A stretch of DNA of 64,000 nucleotides, taken from assembly GCF_002263495.1 (NCBI RefSeq), contig NZ_CP022753.1:5422312-5486311 (forward strand). The letters are read 5' to 3'. Shown here piece by piece: positions 1 through 9,284 of the stretch; position 1 is the stretch's first letter; every line of letters begins with the position of its first letter. The position numbers and the translations under genes were made by a program. The stretch is from Nocardiopsis gilva YIM 90087 (lineage in GTDB: Bacteria > Actinomycetota > Actinomycetes > Streptosporangiales > Streptosporangiaceae). The notes beneath the pieces are model-generated. The model ran no database searches and had not been told where the DNA came from. It saw nothing but the letters and a program-made list of their open reading frames with translations.

Positions 1-1036
1 TGGTCGGCTTCTTCGTGCGCGCATAGACGCTGAACCGCCAGAACGCGCGCTTGGTGCTGCCGGTCTGGGGCTCGTAGCCGACGCCGGTGTCCTTGTCGGA
101 CCGGTTGTAGTACACCTGCGACGGGAAGCGCTTGTTCACGTACGCCCAGGCCTTGCGGCTGACCGAGACCGAGGGGTCGATGTAGACAGGGTACTCGGTG
201 TCGGGGTCGGTGAGCATCGCCTGGTCCGGCACCAGCTTGATCGACGACGGCTCGACCGTGGTCGCGATCGGCTCGATGCGCGCACCGGTGGCGGCGCGTG
301 CGGTCCGCTCCACCTCGGGGACATCGTCGCCCGAGGAGTCCCACATGGCCGGGGTCGTGGCGGTGAACACGGTCTCGCCGCCCTTGTCGCCCAGCGCTTC
401 GAGGTTGCCCGCTTCGTCGGCGCTCATCCGCACGCCCGTGGTGCCCAGCGCCAGTTCGAGCTCGGCCAGCTTCGGGTTCTGGGCGGCCTTGCGCGACTTG
501 ACCACCAGGACCTGGGAAAACCCGTCGGTTCCGGCCGTGAGCACCAGGTCGACATCCGGCAGCACGTCGGCGTAGGTGGCGCGGTCCTCCTCCAGCGTCG
601 GAGCGGGGAGCTCGCCGGGCCAGTCCAGCTCGACCGCCTTGGATCCGATTCCGATCCGGGCCATCGGCGCATCGCCACCGCCGGAGAACTCGACCTCGGC
701 CGAGGACGCCGTGGGCTGCACCATGCCGTCACCGGACGTGACCAGGGTGGTGTCGACCGGCGCCCAACCGTCGGACGTGCGGACCCGCTCGGGCACCGCC
801 GACTGCTCCAAGGTGAACGAACCATCCGGCTCAGCGAACACCTGCGACCGTTCGTCCGTCGCAGAAGTGATCTCCACCCGCTCACCCGACCTCTCGGCCT
901 GCTCCGAGGCCGAGTGCTCCTCCGCTGTCAGGTCTTCGGCTGGGGAGTCTGCGTCGGCGGGGGCCGGCGCCGCCGAGAGCAAGCTCCCGACCAGCACGCC
1001 CGCCACCACGGCGGCACTCCTTCTCACGGCACGCAT
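1..1036 (-). CDS. Secreted DNRLRE/LamG-type wall-associated protein, N-terminal part (runs off window)
   Basis: The ATG at 1036 opens a signal peptide (RRSAAVVAGVLVGSLLSAAPAPADA) cut after an AxA-like site; an in-frame GTG lies four codons upstream and a TGA just above it. The mature part carries motifs typical of the N-terminal region of large actinobacterial secreted proteins with DNRLRE or LamG modules: SQVFAEPDGSFTLEQ, RVRTSDGWAPVDTTL, YADVLPDVDLVLTAG and MWDSSGDD. These proteins are usually over 1000 residues, often with later RHS or polymorphic-toxin modules; only about 345 residues are here, so the C-terminal function cannot be read. It is expected to be secreted or wall-attached. Family assignment is from recognition of these motifs; substrate unknown. 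Confidence 0.75.
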   Translation of the reverse strand, partial: MRAVRRSAAVVAGVLVGSLLSAAPAPADADSPAEDLTAEEHSASEQAERSGERVEITSATDERSQVFAEPDGSFTLEQSAVPERVRTSDGWAPVDTTLVTSGDGMVQPTASSAEVEFSGGGDAPMARIGIGSKAVELDWPGELPAPTLEEDRATYADVLPDVDLVLTAGTDGFSQVLVVKSRKAAQNPKLAELELALGTTGVRMSADEAGNLEALGDKGGETVFTATTPAMWDSSGDDVPEVERTARAATGARIEPIATTVEPSSIKLVPDQAMLTDPDTEYPVYIDPSVSVSRKAWAYVNKRFPSQVYYNRSDKDTGVGYEPQTGSTKRAFWRFSVYARTKKPT

Positions 1037-1476
1037 CCGCTCCGGCACCCGTTCACGTCGTCATTGACTCCGGTGCCTCCGCACAAACCCGACGGAGACA
1101 TAAAGCGCGGATAAAGCTGCCAGAACTTCATAACCGTGTGCAACTGTGTTGCAACTCACAGAAAAGTGTTCCCCTGGGAAATCGGGGAGAATTCCCAGGA
1201 AGGGAACGGTGTAACCACCTGCAGAAACGAATGCCGGTTTACACGATTCTCGGAGGTGATTGTAATTTTTTGGGAAAATAATGGTGCACCCTCGGCCGCA
1301 AGCGCGACCAAACCGCAACCTTCGGTACGCATGCGTGATGAATGGTCCGTTAAGATCCCTCCGGATCCTTGTGCCTGCAACACGAGAATAGGCGGAAACG
1401 CACGCGGTGGCCCACGGAATGGCGACCTCACACCTGCCGCGAATGCGCTCCCCCGTGGGTGGAGAACACCCGCTGG
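1037..1476. other. 440-nt intergenic region with an inverted repeat
   Basis: No convincing gene. It is AT-richer than its surroundings, especially 1240-1290, and probably holds the promoter of the leftward secreted-protein gene. An inverted repeat at 1168-1207 has outer arms GTTCCC/GGGAAC and inner arms CCTGGGAA (1173-1180) and TTCCCAGG (1192-1199), which could be an operator or a leader hairpin. Downstream of the P450 stop (1477) there is no clear terminator. Confidence 0.4.
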
Positions 1477-2751
1477 TCAGCGATACCGCACCGGAAGGTG
1501 TTTGATCCCGTTGATCCAGGAAGAACGGAACCGCTGCGGAGGCCCGGCCTGCCGGATGTCGGGCATGTGGTCGGCGATCGCGTCGAAGATCAGGCCGATC
1601 TCCAACCGGGCGAGGTTGGCGCCCAGGCAGTAGTGGGCGCCTGTGCCGCCGAAGCCGAGGTGGGGGTTGGGATCCCGCGTGATGTCGAAGGTGAAGGGAT
1701 CCTCGAACACGTCCTCGTCGAAGTTGGCCGAGCTGTAGTACAGGCCCACGCGCTCGCCCCTGCGGACCGTCTGCCCGCCGATCTCGGTGTCGGCCGTCGC
1801 GGTGCGCTGGAACGCGATCACCGGTGTCGCCCACCGCACGATCTCGTCGGCGGCGGTTCGGGGGCGGTCGTGTTTGTAGAGCTCCCACTGGTCCGGGTTC
1901 TCCAGGAAGGCCAGCATGCCGTGGGTGATGGCGTTGCGCGTGGTCTCGTTCCCGGCCACGGACAGCAGGATCACAAAGAACCCGAATTCGTCGTCGGTCA
2001 GTCCGCGGCCGTCGATGTCGGCGTGCACGAGCTTGGACACGATGTCGGGGCGCGCTTCCGCGCGGCGCTCCCCCGCCAGCACCATGGCGTAGGCGAGGAT
2101 CTCCGCCGCGGCGACGGGCGGATCCACTGTGTACTCGGGCTCGTCGTAGCCCAGCATCTCGTTGGACCAGCCGAACAACCGCGCGCGGTCCTCCTGCGCC
2201 ACCCCGATCAGCTCGGCGATGGCCTGCAGCGGCAGCTCGGTGGCGACCTCGGTGACGAAGTCCCCCTCGCCCCGAGCCGCGGCGTCGGCCGCGATCCGCT
2301 CCGCCCGCGCGCGCAGGGCCTCTTCCAGCGTGCCGATCGCCCGCGGCGTGAACCCCCGCTGCACGATCTTGCGGAGCTTCGTGTGCTCCGGCGGGTCGAT
2401 GTTGATCAGCATGTTCTGCCGCTGCACCTCGAGCCCGTCCGCGCTCAACCCCTCGTAGAAGCGAATGACCGCGGTATTGGCGTGGGTGGAGTACAGATCG
2501 GCGTTGATCGACGCCTCCCGCACGTCGGCGTGCCTGCTCAGGATCCACAGTCCGCCGTCGTCGAAGCCGCTCGTCGCGGGCTGCGGGTTCCAGTAGACGG
2601 ACCGCGTCGCGCGCAGGGCGGCGAACTCCTCATGCGGGATGCGCTCGGCGATGAGGTCGGGGTCGGTGAAGTCGAATCCGTCGGGGAGGGTGGGGCGGGG
2701 AGACGGGGGAGATGGGGGAGACTGCGGAGGCTGGGGAGGTTCGGGTGTCAT
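1477..2751 (-). CDS. cyp125: Cytochrome P450, CYP125-like steroid C26/C27 monooxygenase
   Basis: Predicted 424-residue P450. The haem-binding loop is FGGTGAHYCLGANLA with the thiolate ligand at Cys375, the I-helix is VAGNETTRN, and the K-helix ExxR is EIVRW. The segments MLINIDPPEHTKLRKIV and ADHMPDI followed by SSWINGIKHLPV resemble CYP125 more than CYP142. CYP125 oxidises the terminal methyl of the cholesterol side chain to start its degradation; redox partners are not visible here. The ATG at 2751 follows a 77-nt gap after the FadD19-like gene. The first 25 residues are Pro/Ser-rich and probably disordered. It is the last gene of a leftward steroid side-chain operon. The CYP125 subfamily call rests on motif similarity, not an alignment. 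Confidence 0.82.
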   Translation of the reverse strand: MTPEPPQPPQSPPSPPSPRPTLPDGFDFTDPDLIAERIPHEEFAALRATRSVYWNPQPATSGFDDGGLWILSRHADVREASINADLYSTHANTAVIRFYEGLSADGLEVQRQNMLINIDPPEHTKLRKIVQRGFTPRAIGTLEEALRARAERIAADAAARGEGDFVTEVATELPLQAIAELIGVAQEDRARLFGWSNEMLGYDEPEYTVDPPVAAAEILAYAMVLAGERRAEARPDIVSKLVHADIDGRGLTDDEFGFFVILLSVAGNETTRNAITHGMLAFLENPDQWELYKHDRPRTAADEIVRWATPVIAFQRTATADTEIGGQTVRRGERVGLYYSSANFDEDVFEDPFTFDITRDPNPHLGFGGTGAHYCLGANLARLEIGLIFDAIADHMPDIRQAGPPQRFRSSWINGIKHLPVRYR

Positions 2752-2828
2752 TTGGGGGCGTCTCCTTGTTGGTCCTGGCGACCGATCGAGGCGCGGGTGT
2801 GGGGACGGCTCCGGGGGCGGTGCTGGGG

Positions 2829-4421
2829 CTAGTGATGTGGTGCTGCGGCTGCCACGCGTCTGGCCCACCTGTAGTCGGCCTTTCCGCTGGGTGAGCGGCG
2901 CACTTCGGGGACCATGCGGTACTGGCGCGGCACCTTGTAGCCCGCGACCCTTTCGCGGACGAAGGCATCCAGGTCGGGCGCCGCGACGCCGCCGACGGCC
3001 GACACCACGGCGGCCACCCGCTGTCCGAAGCGATCGTCGTCGACGCCGACCACCACGGCGTCGCTCACCTGCGGGTGGCCTTTCAAGACCGACTCGATTT
3101 CTTCGGGGAAGACCTTCTCTCCGCCGGTGTTGATGCAGACGGAGCCCCGGCCGTGGACGGTGACGGTGCCGTCGGCCTCGACCGTGGCCATGTCGCCGGT
3201 GAGCGTGTAGCGCACACCCCCGGCCTCCACGAACGTCGCGGCCGTCTTCTCCCGATCCTTGTAGTAGCCGAGCGGCACCCGCCCCGACCGGGCGACCTGG
3301 CCGATATCCCCCGAACCCGGCGCCACCGGCCGCAGGTCCGAGCCCAGCACGGTGATGCGCTCGTCGTCGAAGCGGTAGCGCAGCCCCGTCTCCGGTGTGG
3401 CCCCCGCGACGCCCCACGCGACCAGGCCCGTCTCGGTGGACCCGTAGTTGTCGAGAACGGCCCGCCCCGGCAGCAGCTCCTCCAGCCGGGCACGGACCGA
3501 GCCGGACAGGATGGCGCCGCTGGAGCTGATGACGTGGAGCGAGGAGACGTCGTGGCCGCCCGCCTCCAGCGCGTCGGCGAGCGGAGCGGCCATGGCGTCG
3601 CCGACGAGGTTGATCGTCAGCACACGCTCCCGCTCGATCGCCCGCAGCACCGCATCGGCGTCGAACCTGCGGACCAGCACGATCGTGCCGCCGCTCCACA
3701 GGCAGATGAAGGCGGTGAGTTGCGCGGCGCCGTGCATCAGCGGTGCCACCGGCATCATCACCACCCCGCCGCCCGATGTCGCCTTCTCCACCAGCTCCTC
3801 GGGGGTGGCGACCGGTTCGCCGCCGGGGTTGCCGCCGCCGTGGCCGCTGAAGAACAGGTCTTCCTGGCGCCACATCACCCCCTTGGGCAGGCCGGTGGTG
3901 CCGCCCGTGTAGATGATGTAGAGGTCGTCGCCGGAGCGCTTCGGGAAGTCCCGTTCGGGGCTGCTTCCGGCCAGTGCCGCCTCATAGGTGATAGCGGTGA
4001 CGTGCGGTCCCGCGTCGAGGGGCGGGCCGCCCACCGCGACGAGGTGGCGCAGCGTCGGAACCCGGGGGAGCACGGCCGCGACACGGTCGCCGAACTCCGC
4101 GTCGTAGACGAGCCCGGCGAGGTCGGCGTCGGTGTAGAGGTACCGCAGCTCATCGGCGACATAGCGGTAGTTGACGTTGACCGGCACCGCCCGGATCTTC
4201 AGCACGGCGAGGAGGGACTCGATGTAGGCGGCCCCGTTGTACAGCTGCATGCCGACGTGGGCGCCGGGGCCGATCCCGGAGGCGGTCAGGTGGTGCGCCA
4301 GCCGGTTAGCGCGCACCTCAAGTTCGGCGTAGCCGCGGCGGTCGTCGCCGCAGACGAGGGCGGTTCGGTCGCCGATCCGGTCGGCGATGCTCTCGAACAT
4401 GTCGGCGAGGTTGAACTGCAT
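2829..4421 (-). CDS. fadD19: FadD19-like steroid-acid CoA ligase
   Basis: About 530 residues, ANL superfamily. The AMP/phosphate loop is YTGGTTGLPKGVMW, the adenine motif is YGSTETG, the hinge lies in GRGSVCINTGGEKVFPEE, and the C-terminal catalytic lysine is in RSPSGKADYRWA. The order and wording of blocks (SPERDF, MHGAAQLTAF, GYYKDREKTAATF, ending in KADYRWA) match M. tuberculosis FadD19, which activates C24 branched sterol side-chain acids. ATG 4421 is preferred because GGGAGG sits four bases upstream; a GTG at 4442 is in frame but less well placed. It lies between the thiolase-like gene and the P450, so it is probably co-transcribed in the steroid operon. Substrate is inferred from family and context. 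Confidence 0.83.
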   Translation of the reverse strand: MQFNLADMFESIADRIGDRTALVCGDDRRGYAELEVRANRLAHHLTASGIGPGAHVGMQLYNGAAYIESLLAVLKIRAVPVNVNYRYVADELRYLYTDADLAGLVYDAEFGDRVAAVLPRVPTLRHLVAVGGPPLDAGPHVTAITYEAALAGSSPERDFPKRSGDDLYIIYTGGTTGLPKGVMWRQEDLFFSGHGGGNPGGEPVATPEELVEKATSGGGVVMMPVAPLMHGAAQLTAFICLWSGGTIVLVRRFDADAVLRAIERERVLTINLVGDAMAAPLADALEAGGHDVSSLHVISSSGAILSGSVRARLEELLPGRAVLDNYGSTETGLVAWGVAGATPETGLRYRFDDERITVLGSDLRPVAPGSGDIGQVARSGRVPLGYYKDREKTAATFVEAGGVRYTLTGDMATVEADGTVTVHGRGSVCINTGGEKVFPEEIESVLKGHPQVSDAVVVGVDDDRFGQRVAAVVSAVGGVAAPDLDAFVRERVAGYKVPRQYRMVPEVRRSPSGKADYRWARRVAAAAPHH

Positions 4422-4544
4422 CCGGCCTCCCGGTGTGGTCACTCCCCCGGAGGTCAGCCCCGTTGTGTCGGTGTTCGCCCCGTTAGCCCCGTGTCGGTGC
4501 CGCTGATGCTTCTGTTGTTGGCTGCGGTGGTTTCCGTCAGGTCG

Positions 4545-5703
4545 TCATGGTCGGTCCGCTCCGACGATCCACATCGCGAAGAACTGTGATCCCGCCCCGT
4601 AGGCGTGGCCGAGGGCGACGCGTGCCCCGTCGATCTGGTGCTCGCCCGCCGCGCCCCGCACCTGCTGGGCCGCCTCGGCGAACCTGATCAGCCCGGACGC
4701 CCCGATCGGGTTGGCGGAGAGCACCCCGCCCGACGGGTTCCACGGCGTGTCTCCGTCGAATGCGGTCGCCCCCGCCTCGGTGAGCTTCCAGCCCTCCCCT
4801 TCGTCGGTGAACCCGAGGTTCTCCAGCCACATCGGCTCGTACCAGCTGAACGGCACATACACCTCGGCCACGTCGATCTCACGGCGCGGGTTGGCGATCC
4901 CGGCCTGGTGGTAGACATCGGCCGCGCAGTCCCGGCCCGCCCTCGGGTTGACGGCGTCGCGCCCGGCGAACGAGATCGGCTCGCTGCGCATGGCGGTGCC
5001 GCGCACCCACGCCGGGGCACCGCGCGCCGCCCGGGCCGCCGTCTCCCCGCCGAGCACCACGGCGCACGCCCCATCGGACGAAGGGCACGTTTCGAGGTAG
5101 CGGATGGGCTCCCAGAGCATGGGCGAGCCCGCCACCGTCTCCGGGGTGATGTCCGGAATCCGGAGGTGGGCATAGGGGTTGCGCAGCGCGTTGCGCCGGT
5201 CCTTGGCCGCGACGATGTGCCCGATGTGGCCGGGCGCCCCCGCGCGCTCGATATAGGCGCGGATGAACGGGGCGAAGTACCCGCCGGCGCCCACCACCAG
5301 AGAGGTCGACATGGGGTGGGCGACCGTCAGCGCCCACGTCGCGTTGGACTCCGACTGCTTCTCCCACGCGACCACGAGCACCCGCTCGAACGCCCCGCTG
5401 GCGATGTGGCTCGCCCGACGATGGCCGTCGATCCGCCGACCGACCCGCCGTGTGCACCCGCAGCAGCGGCTTGCCCCGCGCCCCGAGCGCGTCCGCCAGG
5501 TACAGGTCGGGCATGATGACGCCCTCGAAGAGGTCGGGCGCCTTGCCCAGGACCACCGCGTCGATGTCGGCGAAGGTCAGCCCCGCGTCCTCCAGCGCGC
5601 GCAGCGCCGCCTCGCGCACCAGCCCCGCGATGGAGACGTCGTCGCGCCGGGTGCGGTAGCGCGTCTGCCCGACCCCGATGACCGCCACAGGCCTGCCGCT
5701 CAT
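4545..5703 (-). pseudogene. ltp3: Ltp3-like thiolase-fold protein, broken by two apparent 1-nt deletions
   Basis: The start (ATG 5703) gives MSGRPVAVIGVGQTRYRTRR, typical of SCP2/lipid-transfer thiolases; the C-terminal part reads VPFSWYEPMWLENLGF and NPSGGVLSANPIGASGL. The frames join only if one base is restored near 5441-5446 and one near 5412-5415, both in short G/C runs, giving about 386 residues with the normal family order (HTAGSVGGSTAIVGASHIASG). Length and motifs fit Ltp3 (Rv3523). Such proteins act as retro-aldolases or thiolases in sterol side-chain degradation, usually with a DUF35 partner, which is encoded two genes upstream. ATG 5703 follows the previous stop by one base. Because other genes here show the same G/C-run deletions, a sequencing error is more likely than a true pseudogene. 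Confidence 0.75.
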
Positions 5704-5704
5704 C

Positions 5705-6793
5705 TCACCCCTCCAGTACCGCGACGAGGTTGTGCTGCAGGCACGGCCCCTGGGCCGCGTGGGCGACGCCGCGCTCCGTTGTGCCCTCGGCGATCCGACG
5801 GGCAACCTCGCCCACCCGGACCAGCCCGGTGGCCATCACCGGGTCGGCGCCGAGCGGCCCGCCCGAGGGGTTGACCTCGACCTCGCCCCCGAGGCCGAGC
5901 GCCCGGCGCAGCAGCGGCTCCTCGTGGCTGAAGCGGGCGTGCACCTCGGCGATCTGGACCGGGGCCTTGCCCACCCCGGCCGCGACGGCGGCGAGCTCGG
6001 CCGACTCGCACCGTGTCAGATCGCGGACCCCGGGGCTGTGCGGGTCGATGCGCTGCTCCAACCCGCGGATCCACACCGGGCGCCTGCCCTGGGCGTCGGC
6101 GATGCGGTAGGCGGTGTCGCCGGAGGCGAGGACGACGGCGGCGGCGCCGTCGCAGGGCCGCGCGATGTCACCCGTCCGCAGCGGGTGCGCCACGTAGTCC
6201 TCCTGGTCGAGCAGCGCGTCGGGGGTGAACCCGGCCTCGGCCGAGGAGGGGTTGGCGCGTGCGGCCGTGTGTGCGCGGGCGGCCACGTCGGCGAGGTCCC
6301 GCTCGCTCACGCGCCCGGCGTCCAGCAGGGCACGGGCCTGGAGCGCGCCCAGCGCGACGTGGTCGACCTCCAGCGGAGCCAGGTAGTAGGGGTCGAGCTG
6401 CTGGGTGAGGATCTCGGGCAGCTCGCCCTGGGTGGCCTTGCCGAATCCGTAGACGAGGGCCGTAGCAGTGCCAGCGTCCCCGTGCCGCAGGCGCAGCCAC
6501 GCCTCGTACAGCGCCCAGGCGGCGTCCATCTCGACGTGGCTCTCGCTGATGGGCGGCCACGCCCCCACGGCATCGAGCGCGCCGACGAAGGAGAAGGGGA
6601 CACCGGCGAGGTAGTCGAGGCTGCCGGAGACGGTGAACCCGATGTCGCTCCGGTCGATCCCGGAACGGGTGATGACGTCGGAGACCACCTCGTGGACGAG
6701 GGCCGCCTCGGGTGTCCCGTTGTCGGTGGCGCTGTGCCGGGTCTGCGCGAAGGCGACGACGGCGATGTCGGCGCTGCCGTTCGGGGTGCTCAC
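5705..6793 (-). CDS. ltp4: Ltp4-like thiolase-fold (lipid-transfer/aldolase family) protein
   Basis: 362 residues from GTG 6793, which overlaps the upstream stop (GTGA) behind a GGAGGGGAG ribosome site, so translation is probably coupled. The N-terminus VAVVAFAQTRHS and the C-terminal HARFSHEEPLLRRALGLGG plus NPSGGPLGADPVMATGLVRV show a thiolase superfamily fold of the SCP2/Ltp type. Length and neighbours match Rv3522 (Ltp4). It is shorter than the Ltp3-like neighbour and I do not see an obvious thiolase nucleophile cysteine, consistent with an aldolase or accessory role. It probably forms a complex with the adjacent DUF35 protein, as Ltp2 does with ChsH2. The exact reaction in steroid side-chain breakdown is inferred. 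Confidence 0.75.
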   Translation of the reverse strand: MSTPNGSADIAVVAFAQTRHSATDNGTPEAALVHEVVSDVITRSGIDRSDIGFTVSGSLDYLAGVPFSFVGALDAVGAWPPISESHVEMDAAWALYEAWLRLRHGDAGTATALVYGFGKATQGELPEILTQQLDPYYLAPLEVDHVALGALQARALLDAGRVSERDLADVAARAHTAARANPSSAEAGFTPDALLDQEDYVAHPLRTGDIARPCDGAAAVVLASGDTAYRIADAQGRRPVWIRGLEQRIDPHSPGVRDLTRCESAELAAVAAGVGKAPVQIAEVHARFSHEEPLLRRALGLGGEVEVNPSGGPLGADPVMATGLVRVGEVARRIAEGTTERGVAHAAQGPCLQHNLVAVLEG

Positions 6794-7713
6794 CGGCTCT
6801 CCCCTCCTTCCTGGTGGTCGGGGACGAACCAGCGGATGCTCGGCCGCGTGCGGCTGCGCTCCTCGGGCGGCAGCCACTCGGCCCGCACGCGCATTCCGGT
6901 GCGCACCTGGGACACCTCCACCCGGCCGATCAGGGCGAGCAGGTCCACGTCGGCCCCGTCCAGGCGCACGTAACCGGTGACGAACGGGACCTCGGGGGCG
7001 CGGGGGTCGGGGACGTGGTTGACCGAGTACATGGTGAGCACGCCGGTGTCCGGCAGCTCGACCTCCTCCACACCGGGACTGCCGTCCGTGGGGTCGAAGT
7101 CCCGCAGGGGGACATAAACGGTGCCGTGCCGGGAGCGCATGCCGAGGATCCGGCCCTCCACCTGCCCGTCGAGGTAGCGGGTGAGGGCCGTCCCGGCCCG
7201 GATCGTGTAGTCCAGCCGGCTGGGCGAGACGACCCGGTCGACCTCGGGGCGGAAGTAGGCGATGTCGGTGATGGCGCCGACGCGCTCGTCGCGCAGCCGG
7301 GGCCGGACCCGCAGTCCGGTGCGCAGGTCGCGCGGCGGGGCGGCGCCGGTGTCGGGGCCGAAGCTCAGGGCGTGCAGCATCGGGGTGTCGGCGCCGTCGA
7401 GCAGGATCAGCGCCCAAGCGAAGGGGTGGTCGAGGGGGTGTTTGGGCCGGGGGGCGGCCACCCAGGTCCACGTCGTCACCGTCCCGGCCGGACCGACGCC
7501 GACGAACTCGTCGGTGACCGGCGAGGCGTCGTCTGGGTCGTACTCGGTGGGCGGCACGAGGACGCGGCCCGAGCGGGTGCGCACCCCGACGAGGCGCCCG
7601 TCGCGCAGCTCGGTGAGGAAGCGTCCGATCACCGGGCCGGTGCTGCGGGTGTAGCCGCCGGGGAACTCGACCGTGTGATCGCCGGTGAGGGGCTGGTGGG
7701 GTGGGGGTCCCAT
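6790..7713 (-). CDS. Tandem DUF35/OB-fold acyl-CoA-binding partner protein (Rv3521-like)
   Basis: 307 residues containing two similar halves. Each has the OB-fold DUF35 pattern (RSGRVLVPP then DEFVGVGPAGTVTTWTWV; RHGTVYVPLRDF then VEEVELPDTGVLTMYSVN), separated near residue 155. A zinc rubredoxin-like Cys cluster is absent. Length and duplication match Rv3521 in the mycobacterial sterol locus. DUF35 proteins stabilise or gate thiolase-fold aldolases, as ChsH2 does for Ltp2, so the two adjacent Ltp proteins are the obvious partners. ATG 7713 follows the FadD stop by two bases, and the gene overlaps the Ltp4-like gene by four. Cytoplasmic. Partnership is inferred from context. Confidence 0.75.
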   Translation of the reverse strand: MGPPPHQPLTGDHTVEFPGGYTRSTGPVIGRFLTELRDGRLVGVRTRSGRVLVPPTEYDPDDASPVTDEFVGVGPAGTVTTWTWVAAPRPKHPLDHPFAWALILLDGADTPMLHALSFGPDTGAAPPRDLRTGLRVRPRLRDERVGAITDIAYFRPEVDRVVSPSRLDYTIRAGTALTRYLDGQVEGRILGMRSRHGTVYVPLRDFDPTDGSPGVEEVELPDTGVLTMYSVNHVPDPRAPEVPFVTGYVRLDGADVDLLALIGRVEVSQVRTGMRVRAEWLPPEERSRTRPSIRWFVPDHQEGGESR

Positions 7714-7715
7714 GC

Positions 7716-9284
7716 TCACCTCTGTTCGCTGGTCGCGCCGTCGCTCTGCCAGTAGGGGTCCCGGAGCTTTCGTTTGATCAGCTTGCCGTTGGGTTCGCGG
7801 GGCATCTCGGCGATGAAGTCGATGCTCTTGGGCCACTTCATCCGGGCCAGTCGCCCGTCGAGGGAGCGCAGCAGCCGGTCGGCCAGCTCGGGGCCGGGTT
7901 CGACGCCGTCCGCCGGTTCGATGACGGCCTTGATCTGCTGGCCCCATTCGGCGTCGGGGACGCCGAACACCGCGACGTCCATGACATCGGGGTGGGAGAG
8001 CAGCTCGTTCTCGATCTCGGCGGGGTAGATGTTGGCGCCCCCGGAGATGATCAGGTCCGATCTTCGGTCGCTCAGGTACAGGTAGCCGTCGGCGTCCACG
8101 TGCCCCAGGTCGCCCATGGTGAAGTAGTCGCGCAGCCGGGCCGCCGCGGTCTTCTCCCGGTCGCCCTTGTACTCGAACTCCGAGCCGGTCATCTTCAGGT
8201 AGACGGTGCCGACCTCCCCGGTGGGGACCTCGTTGCCGTCGTCGTCGACGATCATCAGCTCGGTGATCGGCCACGGGCGGCCGACCGATCCGGGGTGCGC
8301 GCGCCAGTCCTCGGGGGTGGCGATGGTGCCGCCGCCCTCGGTGGCGGCGTAGTACTCGTAGACGCAGTCGCCCCACCACTCCAGCATCGCCTCCTTCACG
8401 GCACGCGGGCAGGGCGCGGCGCCGTGGATGAGCCAGCGCATGGACGACACGTCGTAGCGTTTGCGCACCTCCTCGGGCAGGTGCAGCATCCGCTTGAAGT
8501 GCGTCGGGACCATGTGCGTGCTGGTGACCCGGTACGTCTCGACCAACCGGAGCGTCTCCTCGGCCGACCACCCGTCCATATAGACGACGGTGTGCCCCAT
8601 GTGCAGGGCGATGGTGCTGAACTGCGTGACGGCGGTGTGGTAGGTCGGCGAGGTGACCAGGTGCGTGTGGTCCGGCCCCGGTTCGATGCCGAAGACGTGG
8701 AAGAGGGACGTGATCAGCTCGGCGGCGTCGTCGGGGTCCAGCTCACCGAGCGGGCGGCGCACGGCCTTGGGCCGTCCCGAGGTGCCCGAGGTGTAGTGCA
8801 TGGCGAGCCCGGCCGTGCGGTTCTCGGGGGTGACGTCGGCGTGGCGCCCCAGGAGGTCGTCGAGCGGGGCGCAGCCGGGGATGCGGCCCACCGAGATCCG
8901 CGCTGTCGATGGCAGGCCCGCGGTGTCGGCGCCGCGGATGCCCTCCTCGGCGTAGCGCTCGTGGACGACGAACGCCTTGGCCTCGCTGTCGGCCAGGACG
9001 TGCGCGATCTCCGGGGCGGTGAAGTGCCAGTTGATCGGCGTGTAGTACAGGCCGGCCTGGGTGGCGGCCAGGTAGAGGGTGAGGCCGTCGGCGCCGTTGG
9101 GGATCAGCCCGCAGACGACATCGCCGGTGCGCAGCCCCATTCCGCGCAGCGCGTGGACGAGACGGTTCGCGCGGCCGAGCAGGTCTCCGGCGCGGTACTC
9201 CGTGCCGTCGGGGTCCACGCAGGCGAGCCGACCCGGGTCGGCCTGCGCGAGCCGCCAGAAGCCGGGCCGTGTCGCATCCGCCAT
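7716..9284 (-). CDS. Acyl-CoA synthetase (FadD/ANL family) heading the steroid operon
   Basis: 522 residues. The phosphate loop is YTSGTSGRPKAV, the core motif YYAATEGGG, the hinge DRRSDLIISGGANIYPAEIE, and the catalytic lysine lies in EPNGKLIKRKLRDPYW. It is a class I adenylate-forming ligase making an acyl-CoA from a carboxylic acid with ATP. It resembles FadD4-like synthetases more than the FadD19-like neighbour, so the two ligases probably handle different side-chain or partly degraded sterol acids. ATG 9284 has GGGAG upstream. It is the first gene of the leftward block (fadD-DUF35-ltp4-ltp3-fadD19-cyp125) and diverges from the EchA19-like gene. Substrate not determined. Confidence 0.8.
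   Translation of the reverse strand: MADATRPGFWRLAQADPGRLACVDPDGTEYRAGDLLGRANRLVHALRGMGLRTGDVVCGLIPNGADGLTLYLAATQAGLYYTPINWHFTAPEIAHVLADSEAKAFVVHERYAEEGIRGADTAGLPSTARISVGRIPGCAPLDDLLGRHADVTPENRTAGLAMHYTSGTSGRPKAVRRPLGELDPDDAAELITSLFHVFGIEPGPDHTHLVTSPTYHTAVTQFSTIALHMGHTVVYMDGWSAEETLRLVETYRVTSTHMVPTHFKRMLHLPEEVRKRYDVSSMRWLIHGAAPCPRAVKEAMLEWWGDCVYEYYAATEGGGTIATPEDWRAHPGSVGRPWPITELMIVDDDGNEVPTGEVGTVYLKMTGSEFEYKGDREKTAAARLRDYFTMGDLGHVDADGYLYLSDRRSDLIISGGANIYPAEIENELLSHPDVMDVAVFGVPDAEWGQQIKAVIEPADGVEPGPELADRLLRSLDGRLARMKWPKSIDFIAEMPREPNGKLIKRKLRDPYWQSDGATSEQR

Noticed and set aside
1136..1633. Plus-strand frame in the first intergenic region running into the P450 gene
   Set aside because: No ribosome site, unusual Cys/Trp/Asn-rich content and overlap with the real P450 gene on the other strand.
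1477..2751. CYP142 as the identity of the P450
   Set aside because: Gene context resembles the cyp142 locus, but the C-terminal wording (ADHMPDI, SSWINGIKHLPV) and GTGAHYC haem loop fit CYP125 better.
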